Positions 1 through 8,650 of a stretch of DNA of 64,000 bases are shown here, in pieces (the first letter of the stretch is position 1; the number at the start of each line of letters is the position of its first letter). Source of the stretch: Hyphomicrobiales bacterium (GTDB lineage Bacteria > Pseudomonadota > Alphaproteobacteria > Rhizobiales > Aestuariivirgaceae); NCBI GenBank assembly GCA_016185245.1, contig JACPNZ010000001.1, positions 1-64,000 on the forward strand. The letters are read 5' to 3'. The notes below the pieces were generated by a model. That model searched no databases. It was not told the DNA's origin and saw only the letters and a program-made list of their open reading frames with translations. Position numbers and translations under genes: made by a program.

Positions 1-154
1 AAAATCCGCGGCGCAGGCGGGGTGAAGAACCGCTTGTTCCTACCACTACCCTGCGGTGAAGCGCTGCCTGCGCCTCCCCTCCGCCCTTAAGGTGGAGCCC
101 TCTTCCCCCGGCGGCCGGAGTAACCGGCGCCACCCAGGGCGAAGCTATGCCTGC
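1..154 (+). repeat. Long dispersed repeat, copy 1 (inverted partner at 23360-23513)
   Basis: This block reappears as its reverse complement at 23360-23513, position p pairing with 23514-p. I see one mismatch over 154 bases (near position 142). It begins at the window edge, so it may extend further left. No convincing gene lies in it; the short open frame that starts with GTG at 56 is present in both copies and is not supported as a protein. Confidence 0.9.
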
Positions 155-264
155 GGTTGGACACGTAAAGAGAAGCGAATAGGGAGTAGCGAATGGCGAA
201 TAGTTCAGATCGCGCCTTCCCCTACTTGCTACTCGCCTGTCGTTGTCGACTCCAGCCGAAAACC
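155..264. other. Intergenic segment rich in CGAATGG/CGAATAG units
   Basis: Between the long repeat and the end of the TPR gene lie several short related units, gcgaatag, gtagcgaatgg and cgaatag, followed by a complementary gctactcgcc stretch. They can form an imperfect hairpin downstream of the minus-strand TPR gene and may act as its terminator or simply be a small palindromic repeat. A similar tract sits beside the other copy of the long repeat near 23283-23345. Confidence 0.5.
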
Positions 265-1056
265 CTAGCCTTGGCTGCCGGAGAGCTGTTGCCAGGTATT
301 GGGCTGGGCCAGCATCTTCTTGAGATAATCGAGATTGGCCTCGACCTGGTCGGCCGGAAGGTCCTCGCTGGCGATTTTGCGGGCCTCCTCGAAGCGGCCC
401 TGGAGGCCCACCACCAGGGCCAGGTTCTGGCGCAGCCGCGGCTGAGTGGCCGCATTGGGCAGAAGCATCGCCTGGCGCAGAGTCTGCTCGGCCTGTTTCA
501 GATTGCCCTGCAAGGCATAGGACATGCCCATGTTGTTGAGCACCGAGATTTCATTGGGCTGGAGCGCCAGCGCCTTGCCGTAGGCTTCCTGGGCCTTGTC
601 GTAGAGACCCTGCTGGTCATAGGCGGAACCGAGCGCCGAAAAAACTCGCCAGTCGGTGGCGGGAGAAGCGGCCGCCGCCTCGAGGATGGGAAGCGCGTCG
701 GCGGGCTTTCCGGCCTGCAGCAGCTTCTTGCCATAGATGACGGTGACGCGCCCATCGCCGGGATTGCCGCTGTGCAGGCGGTTCAGCACATCGAGCTGCT
801 GCTCGGTCTGGCCGAGGGATTCGAGGCCTGCGGCATAGGCAAGCCCCTTGCCGATGTTATTGGGATCGGACTGCCAGGCCCGTCCCAGTTCGGCGGTCGC
901 CTGAAACGAGGCGGGACGGGTGGAAGCGGTATTCATGCTGTCGGAGGAATCGAGACTTGCCGAGTTCCGCTGACAGCCGGCAACCGACAGCGCCGCCGCC
1001 AGGAGGAGCATCGCGGATGCAGGCCGTAGGGTGTGGCGGAAGGGCGAGAACGTCAT
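265..1056 (-). CDS. TPR lipoprotein, TadD-like
   Basis: Predicted 263-residue envelope lipoprotein made mostly of tetratricopeptide repeats. I start it at the ATG ending at 1056: it gives a clean signal peptide with a lipobox reading LSVAGC, and a GGAG lies about 12 bases upstream. An upstream ATG at 1110 has no visible ribosome site and would bury the signal. The repeats carry typical TPR spacing, for example SALGSAYDQQGLYDKAQEAY and NNMGMSYALQGNLKQAEQTL. The architecture matches the TadD proteins of Tad/Flp pilus systems, which help assemble the pilus, but no other tad gene is in the window, so a general TPR scaffold role is also possible. Confidence 0.75.
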   Translation of the reverse strand: MTFSPFRHTLRPASAMLLLAAALSVAGCQRNSASLDSSDSMNTASTRPASFQATAELGRAWQSDPNNIGKGLAYAAGLESLGQTEQQLDVLNRLHSGNPGDGRVTVIYGKKLLQAGKPADALPILEAAAASPATDWRVFSALGSAYDQQGLYDKAQEAYGKALALQPNEISVLNNMGMSYALQGNLKQAEQTLRQAMLLPNAATQPRLRQNLALVVGLQGRFEEARKIASEDLPADQVEANLDYLKKMLAQPNTWQQLSGSQG

Positions 1057-1189
1057 GGAGCGACTCCGCAATCGGCGCGCGGCAAGCGCATCGCCTGAGA
1101 GTCGGATCATGGTCGGGCAGTGGTCAACAAACTGTTAACCATGATGGGCAAGCGAGTATAACGGAGCGAAAATCGCGAAAGGACATAGG

Positions 1190-2584
1190 ATGACACCGGA
1201 CAAGATTCTGCTGCCCGCGGCGGGTGCGGCGAAGGCCATTGCCATCACGGGGGTGAGCCGCGCCGGCTGGGAGTCTTGCAAAGCCTCGCTTGCCGCAGCT
1301 TCCCGCCGCTGGGCCGAGGCCTATGGTTTCTCGGCTGAGCCGGGGCGTATCCTCGTTATCCCCGATGGCAAGGGTGCCGTCGACCGGGCCCTGTGGGGCA
1401 ACGACGACCGCAAGGGGGCCGATCCCTTCGCCCCCGGCCGCCTGGCCCGGCTTCTGCCACCGGGCCGCTATGCCTTCGGCGAAGGCTTTGCCGACCCACG
1501 CCTTGCAGCCCTTGGCTGGTGTCTCGAGGCTTATGGCTTCGACCGCTACCGCAAACCTTCGGCGCCGGTGGCCCTGTTGCATTGTCCCAAGGGCGTGGAC
1601 CGTTCGGACGTTCTGCGTGCCGCCGAAGCCGCCTGGCTCACCCGGGATATGGTCAATACGCCGGCCTCGGATCTGGGTCCGGCGGAAATCGAGCGGGCGG
1701 CGAAGGCCATGGCGCGCCGGTTCAAGGCTCGCATCGCAGTCGTCGCGGGCCGGGCCCTGGAGCGCGGCTTTCCGATGATCCACCATGTCGGCAAAGCGAG
1801 CCCCCGGGCGCCGCGGCTCATCGACATGGTTTGGGGGTCACGCGCCGCGCCCAAGGTGACGCTGGTCGGCAAGGGCGTCACCTTCGATACCGGCGGTCTC
1901 GACATCAAGCCGGCCTCGGGCATGTTGCTGATGAAGAAGGACATGGGCGGAGCGGCCACGGTTCTGGGGCTCGCCCAGATGATCATGGCGGCAAGGCTGC
2001 CGGTCAGGCTCCGGGTACTGATCCCGGCGGTTGAAAATTCCATCGCCGGCAACGCTTTCCGCCCGGGCGATGTGCTGACCAGCCGCAAGGGGCTCAGCGT
2101 CGAGATCGGCAATACCGACGCCGAGGGCCGGCTCATTCTCGGCGATGCCCTGGCGCTTGCCGACGAGCAGGCGCCGGACCTCCTGGTCGACATGGCAACT
2201 CTCACCGGGGCCGCCCGGGTGGCGCTTGGTCCCGACCTGCCGCCTTTCTACACCGACGACGACGCGGTTGCCGCCGCCATTTCCCAGGCAGCGACGGCTG
2301 AAAATGATCCTCTGTGGCGCATGCCGTTCTGGGATCCCTATCAGCGGCTGTTCGAATCGGGCGTCGCCGATATGAACAACAGCGGCGATTCGGGCTTTGC
2401 CGGGTCGATCACCGCCGCGCTGTTTCTCCGGCGTTTCGTCGAAAAGGCCAAAGCCTATGTGCATTTCGACATTTTCGCCTGGACGCCGCAGGCCCGTCCG
2501 GGACGGCCCAGGGGGGCGGAAGCCCAGGGGCAGCGGGCATTATTCACGATGATTCGGCAGCGTTTCGGAAACGAGCTTGCGTGA
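1190..2584 (+). CDS. M17 family leucyl aminopeptidase
   Basis: Predicted 464-residue cytosolic metallo-aminopeptidase that removes N-terminal residues from peptides. The M17 signature NTDAEGRL is at residues 308-315. The dinuclear metal and catalytic residues all fit E. coli PepA at a constant offset of 42: K228, D233, K240, D251, D310 and E312. The protein is shorter than PepA (about 500 residues), the shortening being in the N-terminal domain, so I do not assign pepA. It is followed by MarR and NlpC/P60 genes in the same direction, suggesting a peptide or cell-wall turnover cluster. The ATG at 1190 follows a short purine-rich stretch (aaaggacatagg). Confidence 0.9.
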   Translation: MTPDKILLPAAGAAKAIAITGVSRAGWESCKASLAAASRRWAEAYGFSAEPGRILVIPDGKGAVDRALWGNDDRKGADPFAPGRLARLLPPGRYAFGEGFADPRLAALGWCLEAYGFDRYRKPSAPVALLHCPKGVDRSDVLRAAEAAWLTRDMVNTPASDLGPAEIERAAKAMARRFKARIAVVAGRALERGFPMIHHVGKASPRAPRLIDMVWGSRAAPKVTLVGKGVTFDTGGLDIKPASGMLLMKKDMGGAATVLGLAQMIMAARLPVRLRVLIPAVENSIAGNAFRPGDVLTSRKGLSVEIGNTDAEGRLILGDALALADEQAPDLLVDMATLTGAARVALGPDLPPFYTDDDAVAAAISQAATAENDPLWRMPFWDPYQRLFESGVADMNNSGDSGFAGSITAALFLRRFVEKAKAYVHFDIFAWTPQARPGRPRGAEAQGQRALFTMIRQRFGNELA

Positions 2585-2646
2585 GGGGAGCGCTTGGGCA
2601 AATATGATACGGGTCCGTAACAATCAAACTGGCGACGACAACCATC

Positions 2647-2991
2647 ATGAGCGTGGCGCTGACCCCGGCACAGGTCCTGAGACTCTGGCACGATGTGGCG
2701 CTCGCCATGGTGCGCGACGACGAGCCCGACCTGTCGCTGCGCCAGATGTCGATCCTCCTCACCATCTATCTCGAGGCGCCGCCGCACACGGTGCGCGATC
2801 TCGCCCGCAAGCTCGAAGTGTCGAAGCCGGTGATCACCCGGGCTCTCGACAGCATGGGCAAGCTCGAACTGGTGTCGCGCCGGCGCGACGAGAAGGACCG
2901 GCGCAACGTGCTCATTCAGCGCACGGTCAAGGGTGCACTCTATCTCGAGAGATTTGCCGATACGGTTGTCAATCTGTCGCGAAGCATCTAG
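2647..2991 (+). CDS. MarR-like winged-helix regulator
   Basis: A 114-residue DNA-binding protein. The sequence from about residue 28 to 95 has the MarR winged-helix order: helix LSLRQMSILLTIY, recognition region TVRDLARKLEVSKPVITRAL, then a wing with VSRRRDEKDRRNVLI. This last block, DxRxxxxxLT-like, is the usual MarR wing. It is shorter than classic MarR proteins (about 140), with brief dimerisation ends. It stops 10 bases before the NlpC/P60 gene and 62 bases after the aminopeptidase, so it is probably co-transcribed with both. The ligand and targets are unknown. Confidence 0.8.
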   Translation: MSVALTPAQVLRLWHDVALAMVRDDEPDLSLRQMSILLTIYLEAPPHTVRDLARKLEVSKPVITRALDSMGKLELVSRRRDEKDRRNVLIQRTVKGALYLERFADTVVNLSRSI

Positions 2992-3001
2992 CGGGTATCC
3001 G

Positions 3002-3850
3002 ATGAACGCGCTCGACCAGCGGCTCAATGCCTGGCGCCCCGATCTGGCGGATGCGCGGCTGAAGGGATCGGTCGAGGCCGAACGCTTCGTCGAGGGCCTC
3101 GTGATGCAGGTGCGCGAGGCGGTGGTGCCGGTGCGCCGCGCGCCCCATGTCGAGGCCAGGCAACTCACCCAGGCACTGCTCGGCGAACGGCTCAAGGTCT
3201 TCGAAGAGCGCGAGGGCTGGTCCTTCGTGCAGCTCCTGGCCGACGGCTATGTGGGCTATGTGGCGGCCACCGCCATCGCGCCGGACCCGGTGCCGCCCAC
3301 CCATCGCATCGCCGTGCCGCTGACCTATCTCTATCCCGCGGCCGATCTAAAGTCGCAGCCGGCCTTGGCGGTCACGCTCAACGCCGAAGTCACGGTTCAA
3401 AGTGTTGAAGGCTCCTATGCCCGGCTTGCCGACGGCCGCTTTGCCTTCGCGCCACATCTTCGGGCCCTCTCCGAGTTCGAAACCGACTTCGTGGTGGTGG
3501 CCGAACGCTTCCTCCATGTTCCCTATTATTGGGGTGGAAAATCGGCCCTGGGACTCGACTGCTCGGGCCTGGTGCAGCTCGCCCTCAATGCCTGCGGCAT
3601 GGCGTGTCCTCGCGACAGCGACATGCAGGAGCGCGACCTCGGCCGGGCCGTAGCATTTGCCGGACCGGGCGGCCTGCGGCGCGGCGATCTCATATTCTGG
3701 AAGGGCCACGTCGGCATCATGGCCGATGGTGCATCCCTGCTCCACGCCAACGGCCATCACCTGATGGTGGTGAGGGAGCCCGTTGCCGAAGCCATCGCCC
3801 GCATCGCCGCCTCGGGCAGTATCATCACATCGGTGCGACGGCTTCAGTAG
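3002..3850 (+). CDS. NlpC/P60 family cysteine peptidase with SH3-like domains
   Basis: A 282-residue protein predicted to cut peptidoglycan stem peptides. The catalytic domain is C-terminal: nucleophile C187 in GLDCSGLVQ, H236 in KGHVGIM and a third polar residue around H248 in LLHANG. Residues about 30-150 look like paired bacterial SH3 domains (GWSFVQLLADGYVGYV). No clear signal peptide is seen at the chosen ATG (3002). An upstream in-frame start at 2933 would run back into the MarR gene, so 3002 is preferred. The last 7 bases overlap the end of the convergent reductase gene. Synteny with the M17 aminopeptidase suggests joint use in peptide or murein fragment processing (inference). Confidence 0.88.
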   Translation: MNALDQRLNAWRPDLADARLKGSVEAERFVEGLVMQVREAVVPVRRAPHVEARQLTQALLGERLKVFEEREGWSFVQLLADGYVGYVAATAIAPDPVPPTHRIAVPLTYLYPAADLKSQPALAVTLNAEVTVQSVEGSYARLADGRFAFAPHLRALSEFETDFVVVAERFLHVPYYWGGKSALGLDCSGLVQLALNACGMACPRDSDMQERDLGRAVAFAGPGGLRRGDLIFWKGHVGIMADGASLLHANGHHLMVVREPVAEAIARIAASGSIITSVRRLQ

Positions 3851-4791
3851 CCATGGGCGCGGTCGACGACATTCTCGAGCGCCAGACCCTGGCGGTAACG
3901 CTCGATCTGGCGGGCGACATAGGCGCAAATAACTTCAGGATCGCTGTCGGCGGCGACATGGGGCGTGACCGTCACCTTGGGATGGGTCCACAGTGGACTA
4001 TCGGGCGGCAATGGCTCGGCCTGGAAAACATCGAGGGTTGCGGCATGCAGGGCTCCCGACTCGAGGGCTGCCAGGATATCGGCCTCGACCTGCTGGCGGC
4101 CGCGCCCGGCATTGATTATGATGGGCGCTCCAAACGGACCCTGGTGCGACAGCTTGGAAATGGTCGCGGAATTGATGATGCCGTCGGTTTCGGGCGTTGC
4201 CGGCAGGAGCGAGACCAGGATGTCGGTGCGGGCCAGGAAGGCATCGAAGCCGGCGGCCCCGGCGAAACTTTCGATGCCCTCGATGTCCTTGCCTGTGCGG
4301 CTCCATCCCGCCACCCGGAAGCCGAGGTCGCGCAAGCGGCAGGCCGAATCCTGGCCCATGACTCCCAATCCCATGATGCCTACCGACATCTGGGTGGCGG
4401 CATGGGTGGGGAAGGAATCCCAGACCTTGCGGCGCTGATTGGCGTCGATACGGCGCTGCTGGCGGTGATGCAGCAGCACGTGCAGCACCACATATTCGGT
4501 CATGCGGCCGGTGAGATCGGGATCGTTGACCCGAACGATCGGCACGTTCTCCGGCAGGGTCGGGTCGTTCAGAATGGCATCGACGCCGGCACCGAGGGAG
4601 AACAGCACCTTGAGGTTCGGCAGGCCTCTGACGACGTTGGGCGGCGGCAGCCAGGCGGCGGCATAGTCGATGTCGGCGATATTGCCGAGGCCATCGGGCC
4701 AGGCACGGACATCCATGGCGGGCGCTGCCTGGCGCATGGCGCGCGCCCAGACTGCGACCGGCCAGGTCGGGAGAATGAACAGGAATGCCAT
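3844..4791 (-). CDS. ghrA: Glyoxylate/hydroxypyruvate reductase A family dehydrogenase
   Basis: A 315-residue NAD(P)H-dependent D-2-hydroxyacid dehydrogenase of the GhrA branch, which reduces glyoxylate to glycolate and hydroxypyruvate to glycerate. The nucleotide-binding motif GIMGLGVMG lies at residues 138-146. The catalytic trio typical of the family is visible: R230 in INAGRG, E259 in DVFQAEP and H278 in VTVTPHVA. The length matches E. coli GhrA (312). It starts 3 bases after the end position of the yejF gene on the same strand, so it may be the last gene of the yej transcript, although its role is unrelated. The substrate is inferred from family similarity only. Confidence 0.85.
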   Translation of the reverse strand: MAFLFILPTWPVAVWARAMRQAAPAMDVRAWPDGLGNIADIDYAAAWLPPPNVVRGLPNLKVLFSLGAGVDAILNDPTLPENVPIVRVNDPDLTGRMTEYVVLHVLLHHRQQRRIDANQRRKVWDSFPTHAATQMSVGIMGLGVMGQDSACRLRDLGFRVAGWSRTGKDIEGIESFAGAAGFDAFLARTDILVSLLPATPETDGIINSATISKLSHQGPFGAPIIINAGRGRQQVEADILAALESGALHAATLDVFQAEPLPPDSPLWTHPKVTVTPHVAADSDPEVICAYVARQIERYRQGLALENVVDRAHGY

Positions 4792-4793
4792 GG

Positions 4794-6422
4794 CTACTGC
4801 CTCACGACCGTCTCCGGTGCCGCCTTCAGATTGAGGGCGGCGGCAATGAGCGCCCGGGTGTACTCCGACTTGGGCGCAGCGAACACCTCCGCCGTGGGCC
4901 CCGCTTCGACCGCCACGCCGTTGCGCATGACAATCACCTCATTGGCGAGGGCGCGCACCACGCGCAGGTCATGGCTGATGAACAGGAAGGCGAGATTGTG
5001 CTTCTGCTGCAACCCGCGCAGCAGGTCGACGATCTGGGCCTGCACCGACATGTCGAGGGCCGAGGTGGGTTCGTCCAACATGATGAAGCGGGGATCGAGG
5101 GCGAGCGCCCGGGCGATGGCAATGCGCTGGCGCTGGCCGCCGGAGAATTCATGCGGATAGCGGTCCATCGATTGCGGGTCGAGCCCCACCTCCTCGAGGG
5201 CGGCGGCCACCCGGGCGCGCCGCTCTTCGAAACTCCGCCGCTTTGCCTGCACGACCAGCCCTTCCTCGACGATCTGCTGGATCGACAGGCGTGGCGACAG
5301 CGATCCGTAAGGGTCCTGGAAAACGATCTGCATGTCCTTGCGCAGGGGCCGCATGGCCTTGTTGTTGAACCCGTCGATTGGCTGCCCCATGTAGACGATG
5401 GGCCCGTCCGAGGGGATCAGGCGGAGGAGCGCCAGGCCGAGTGTGGTCTTGCCCGAACCCGATTCGCCCACCACGCCGAGGGTCTGTCCGGCGCGCACCA
5501 CGGCGTCGATGCCATCGACCGCCTTGATATGCCCGATGGTGCGGCGCAGGAAACCGCGCTTGATCGGAAACCATACCTTGAGGCCGCGGGTTTCCATCAC
5601 CACGGGGGCGGAGGGATCGGACTTGGGAGGAGTGCCCTTCGGCTCGGCCGACAGCAGCATCCGGGTGTAGGCGTGCTGGGGGGCTGCGAATACGTCTTCG
5701 GTTTCTCCCTGCTCGACGATATGGCCCTTCTGCATGATCGCCACCCGGTCGGCCATATGGCGCACGATGCCGAGGTCGTGGGTGATGAGCAGCATGGCCA
5801 TGCCGAATTCGGCCTGAAGATCCTTCAACAGCCTCAGGATCTGGGCCTGCACGGTTACATCGAGTGCCGTCGTCGGCTCGTCGGCGATCAGCAGGTTGGG
5901 GTTGTTGGCCAGCGCCATGGCGATCATCACCCGCTGGCGCTGGCCGCCGGACAACTGATGCGGAAAGTCGAGAAGGCGGGTTTCGGGATCGCGGATGCCG
6001 ACCTTGCCCAGAAGCTCGACGATGCGGGCCCGTGCCGCGCTGCCGGTCACGCCCTGGTGTATTTCGAGAATTTCGCCGATCTGGCGCTCGACCGTATGCA
6101 GAGGATTGAGCGAGGTCATCGGCTCCTGGAAGATCATGGTGATGTCGTTGCCGCGGACCTTGCGCAGTTCGTCCTCGCTGGCATGGAGCAACTCCTTGCC
6201 CTTGAAGGTGACCGAACCGGAAGGATGCGACGCCGCCGGATAGGGCAGGAGCTTGACGATCGACAGCGCCGTCACCGACTTGCCGGACCCCGATTCGCCG
6301 ACGAGCGCCAGAGTCTCGCCGTGGTCGATGGTGAAGGAGGCGCCGTCGACGGCGAGCATCTTGCCGGCACCCTGCCGGAAGGCGACGGAAAGGTCCTTCA
6401 CCTCGAGCAGCGCCTCGCTCAT
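4794..6422 (-). CDS. yejF: ABC transporter ATPase with two nucleotide-binding domains, YejF type
   Basis: A 542-residue cytoplasmic ATPase carrying two fused nucleotide-binding domains, as in YejF and GsiA. The first has Walker [13 protein letters not shown], signature LSGGQRQRV and Walker B LLIADEPT. The second repeats this order with [21 protein letters not shown] and FIMLDEPT. It powers the peptide importer formed with the two permeases and the binding proteins encoded upstream. The start is set at the ATG ending at 6422, which overlaps the yejE stop by 4 bases (ATGA), although the open frame continues further up inside yejE. Peptide specificity is inferred from the yej family. Confidence 0.92.
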   Translation of the reverse strand: MSEALLEVKDLSVAFRQGAGKMLAVDGASFTIDHGETLALVGESGSGKSVTALSIVKLLPYPAASHPSGSVTFKGKELLHASEDELRKVRGNDITMIFQEPMTSLNPLHTVERQIGEILEIHQGVTGSAARARIVELLGKVGIRDPETRLLDFPHQLSGGQRQRVMIAMALANNPNLLIADEPTTALDVTVQAQILRLLKDLQAEFGMAMLLITHDLGIVRHMADRVAIMQKGHIVEQGETEDVFAAPQHAYTRMLLSAEPKGTPPKSDPSAPVVMETRGLKVWFPIKRGFLRRTIGHIKAVDGIDAVVRAGQTLGVVGESGSGKTTLGLALLRLIPSDGPIVYMGQPIDGFNNKAMRPLRKDMQIVFQDPYGSLSPRLSIQQIVEEGLVVQAKRRSFEERRARVAAALEEVGLDPQSMDRYPHEFSGGQRQRIAIARALALDPRFIMLDEPTSALDMSVQAQIVDLLRGLQQKHNLAFLFISHDLRVVRALANEVIVMRNGVAVEAGPTAEVFAAPKSEYTRALIAAALNLKAAPETVVRQ

Positions 6423-7522
6423 GCGAAGGTCTTCCGCGGATCGAGCGCATCGCGCACCGCTTCGCCGATCAGCACCAGGAGCGACAGCATGATCGAAACG
6501 ACAAGAAATCCGGTGATCCCGAGCCACGGCGCCTGCAGATTGTTCTTGCCCTGGGCGATGAGTTCGCCAAGCGACGGCGAGCCGGCCGGCAGTCCGAAGC
6601 CCAGATAGTCGAGCGAGGTCAGCGTCGTCACCGACCCCGACAGGATGAAAGGCATGAAAGTGATGGTCGAGACGACGGCATTGGGCAGCAGATGCTTGAA
6701 TATGATCCGGGCATCGGAAAGGCCAAGAGCCCGGGCGGCGCGCACATATTCGAAGTTCCGTGCCCGGAGGAACTCGGCGCGCACCAAGCCGACCAGACTG
6801 GTCCATGAAAACAGCACGAGCACGAACAACAATATCCAGAAGGTCGGGGTGATGAAGGCGGCGAGGATGATCAGCAGATAGAGGGTTGGCATCGATACCC
6901 AGATTTCGATGAAACGCTGAAACAGGAGATCGGTCCAGCCGCCGAGATAGCCCTGCAGCGCGCCTGTCGCCATGCCGATGATCGAGGAGAGAATGGTCAG
7001 AATCAGGCCGAAAGCGACCGAGATGCGGAAGCCGTAGACGAGTCTTGCGATTACGTCGCGGCCCTGGTCATCGGTGCCCAGCCAGTTGAGATTGCCGAAG
7101 GCGCAATTGGGGTCGTTCACGCCCGCTGGATATTTGATGCAAGCCTGTTCACGGGCGAGGCTTGAGGCCGGCGGCGACGGCGCCGGGCTCGGCAGCTCCT
7201 TGTTGACGGTATCGTAGGAATAGCGGATCGGCGGCCAGATCAGCCAGCCATTGGCGGCGATCTCCTCCTGGTTCACCGGATCGCGGAAATCGGTCTTGGC
7301 GAGGAAGCCGCCGAACTTCGCCTCCGGGTAGTCGACGAAGGTCGGAAAGAGAAGCTCGCCCTTGTAGGACACGAGGATCGGCCGGTCGTTGCTCAGGAAG
7401 GGCGCAAACAGCGAAATCAGGAACAGCACGGCGAATATCCAGAACGCCCAGAAGCCGCGCCGGTTCGCCTTGAAAACCTGCCAGCGCCGAGCGTTTAGTG
7501 CGGAAAGGCGGCGTGCACCCAT
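6419..7522 (-). CDS. yejE: ABC peptide transporter permease, YejE type
   Basis: A 367-residue inner-membrane permease of the DppC/OppC family. It has an N-terminal membrane segment (FWAFWIFAVLFLISLFAPF), a long periplasmic insert up to about residue 145 typical of YejE, then five further hydrophobic segments. The EAA loop that docks on the ATPase is visible as YVRAARALGLSDARIIFKHL. It overlaps yejF by 4 bases and begins 4 bases after the end of yejB, so translation is coupled within the operon. Confidence 0.92.
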   Translation of the reverse strand: MGARRLSALNARRWQVFKANRRGFWAFWIFAVLFLISLFAPFLSNDRPILVSYKGELLFPTFVDYPEAKFGGFLAKTDFRDPVNQEEIAANGWLIWPPIRYSYDTVNKELPSPAPSPPASSLAREQACIKYPAGVNDPNCAFGNLNWLGTDDQGRDVIARLVYGFRISVAFGLILTILSSIIGMATGALQGYLGGWTDLLFQRFIEIWVSMPTLYLLIILAAFITPTFWILLFVLVLFSWTSLVGLVRAEFLRARNFEYVRAARALGLSDARIIFKHLLPNAVVSTITFMPFILSGSVTTLTSLDYLGFGLPAGSPSLGELIAQGKNNLQAPWLGITGFLVVSIMLSLLVLIGEAVRDALDPRKTFA

Positions 7523-7525
7523 GGC

Positions 7526-8641
7526 TCAGACGTCTCGCCGCTCGAAATCGATGCGCGGATCGATCCAGGTATAGGTCAGGTCGGAAATCAGGTTCACCCC
7601 CAGGCCGACGAGGGTGAAAATGTAGAGATTGGCAAAGATGATGGGGTAGTCGCGGTCAAGGGCTGCCTTGTAGAAGAGGTAGCCGAGACCGTCGAGCGAG
7701 AAGACCTGTTCGATCAAGAGCGCACTGGCAAAGAACGCCCCCAGGAAGGCACCGGGAAAGCCGGAAATCACCAGCAGCATGGCATTGCGGAAAACGTGGC
7801 CGTAGAGCACCTGGCGCTCGCTCAGGCCCTTGGCCCGGGCGGTTACGACGTATTGCTTGCGGATTTCGTCGAGAAAGAAGTTCTTGGTCAAGAGCGTGGT
7901 GGTGGCGAAGGCGCCGATGCCCATGGCGAAGAGCGGCAGGGTCATGTGCCAGGCGTAGTCGCCGATCTTGCCCAGGAGGCTGAGCCGCTCGAAGTTATCG
8001 GAGGTAAGACCCCTCAACGGGAACCACGAATAGTAGCTGCCGCCGGCGAAAACCACGATCAGCATGATGGCGAAGATGAAGCTCGGTATGGCGTAGCCGA
8101 CGATGATGACGCCAGACGTCCACACGTCGAAAGTGCTGCCATCCTTCACCGCCTTGCGGATGCCGAGTGGAATCGACACGAGATATTGCACGATGGTGAG
8201 CCATAGGCCGAGCGAGATCGACACCGGCATCTTCTCGACCATCAAGCTGACGACGCTGCGGTCGCGGAAGTAGCTGGTGCCGAAGTTGAAGGTGAGATAA
8301 TTCTTCATCATCAGCAGGAAACGCTCGGGCACCGGCTTGTCGAAACCGAACTGCTTTTCCAGCTGCTTGATGAATTCGGGATCGAGGCCCTGGCTGCCGC
8401 GATACTTGATCGTCGTGCCGCTGACAGGGGCAGTGCTCTGCTCCTGGGCGCCGGTGCCGGCTTCGCTGCCCGAATTGCCGCTGATGCGGGACAGCGAATC
8501 GGTGTTGTTTCCCTGAATCTTGGCGATCACCTGTTCGATTGGACCGCCGGGTACGAACTGGATCACCGCAAACGTCATCAGCATGATGCCGAGCAGCGTC
8601 GGGATCATCAGCAGGATGCGTTTGAGAATGTATACGCCCAT
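7526..8641 (-). CDS. yejB: ABC peptide transporter permease, YejB type
   Basis: A 371-residue inner-membrane permease of the DppB/OppB family. It opens with the characteristic MGVYILKRILLMIPTLLGIM segment and the FVPGGPIEQ motif, followed by a polar insert around residues 45-80 that is usual in YejB, then further membrane helices. The EAA loop reads YVVTARAKGLSERQVLYGHV. It lies 9 bases downstream of the first yejA-like gene. With YejE it forms the channel of the importer. Confidence 0.92.
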   Translation of the reverse strand: MGVYILKRILLMIPTLLGIMLMTFAVIQFVPGGPIEQVIAKIQGNNTDSLSRISGNSGSEAGTGAQEQSTAPVSGTTIKYRGSQGLDPEFIKQLEKQFGFDKPVPERFLLMMKNYLTFNFGTSYFRDRSVVSLMVEKMPVSISLGLWLTIVQYLVSIPLGIRKAVKDGSTFDVWTSGVIIVGYAIPSFIFAIMLIVVFAGGSYYSWFPLRGLTSDNFERLSLLGKIGDYAWHMTLPLFAMGIGAFATTTLLTKNFFLDEIRKQYVVTARAKGLSERQVLYGHVFRNAMLLVISGFPGAFLGAFFASALLIEQVFSLDGLGYLFYKAALDRDYPIIFANLYIFTLVGLGVNLISDLTYTWIDPRIDFERRDV

Positions 8642-8650
8642 GGCGGGTGG

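Noticed and set aside
56-268. 70-codon frame starting in the long repeat (also present in the inverse copy at 23458)
   Set aside because: It is conserved only because the DNA repeat is; the frames diverge at the repeat edge and no ribosome site is seen.
3529-5160. 543-codon + strand frame across ghrA and yejF
   Set aside because: Antisense to motif-confirmed dehydrogenase and ATPase.
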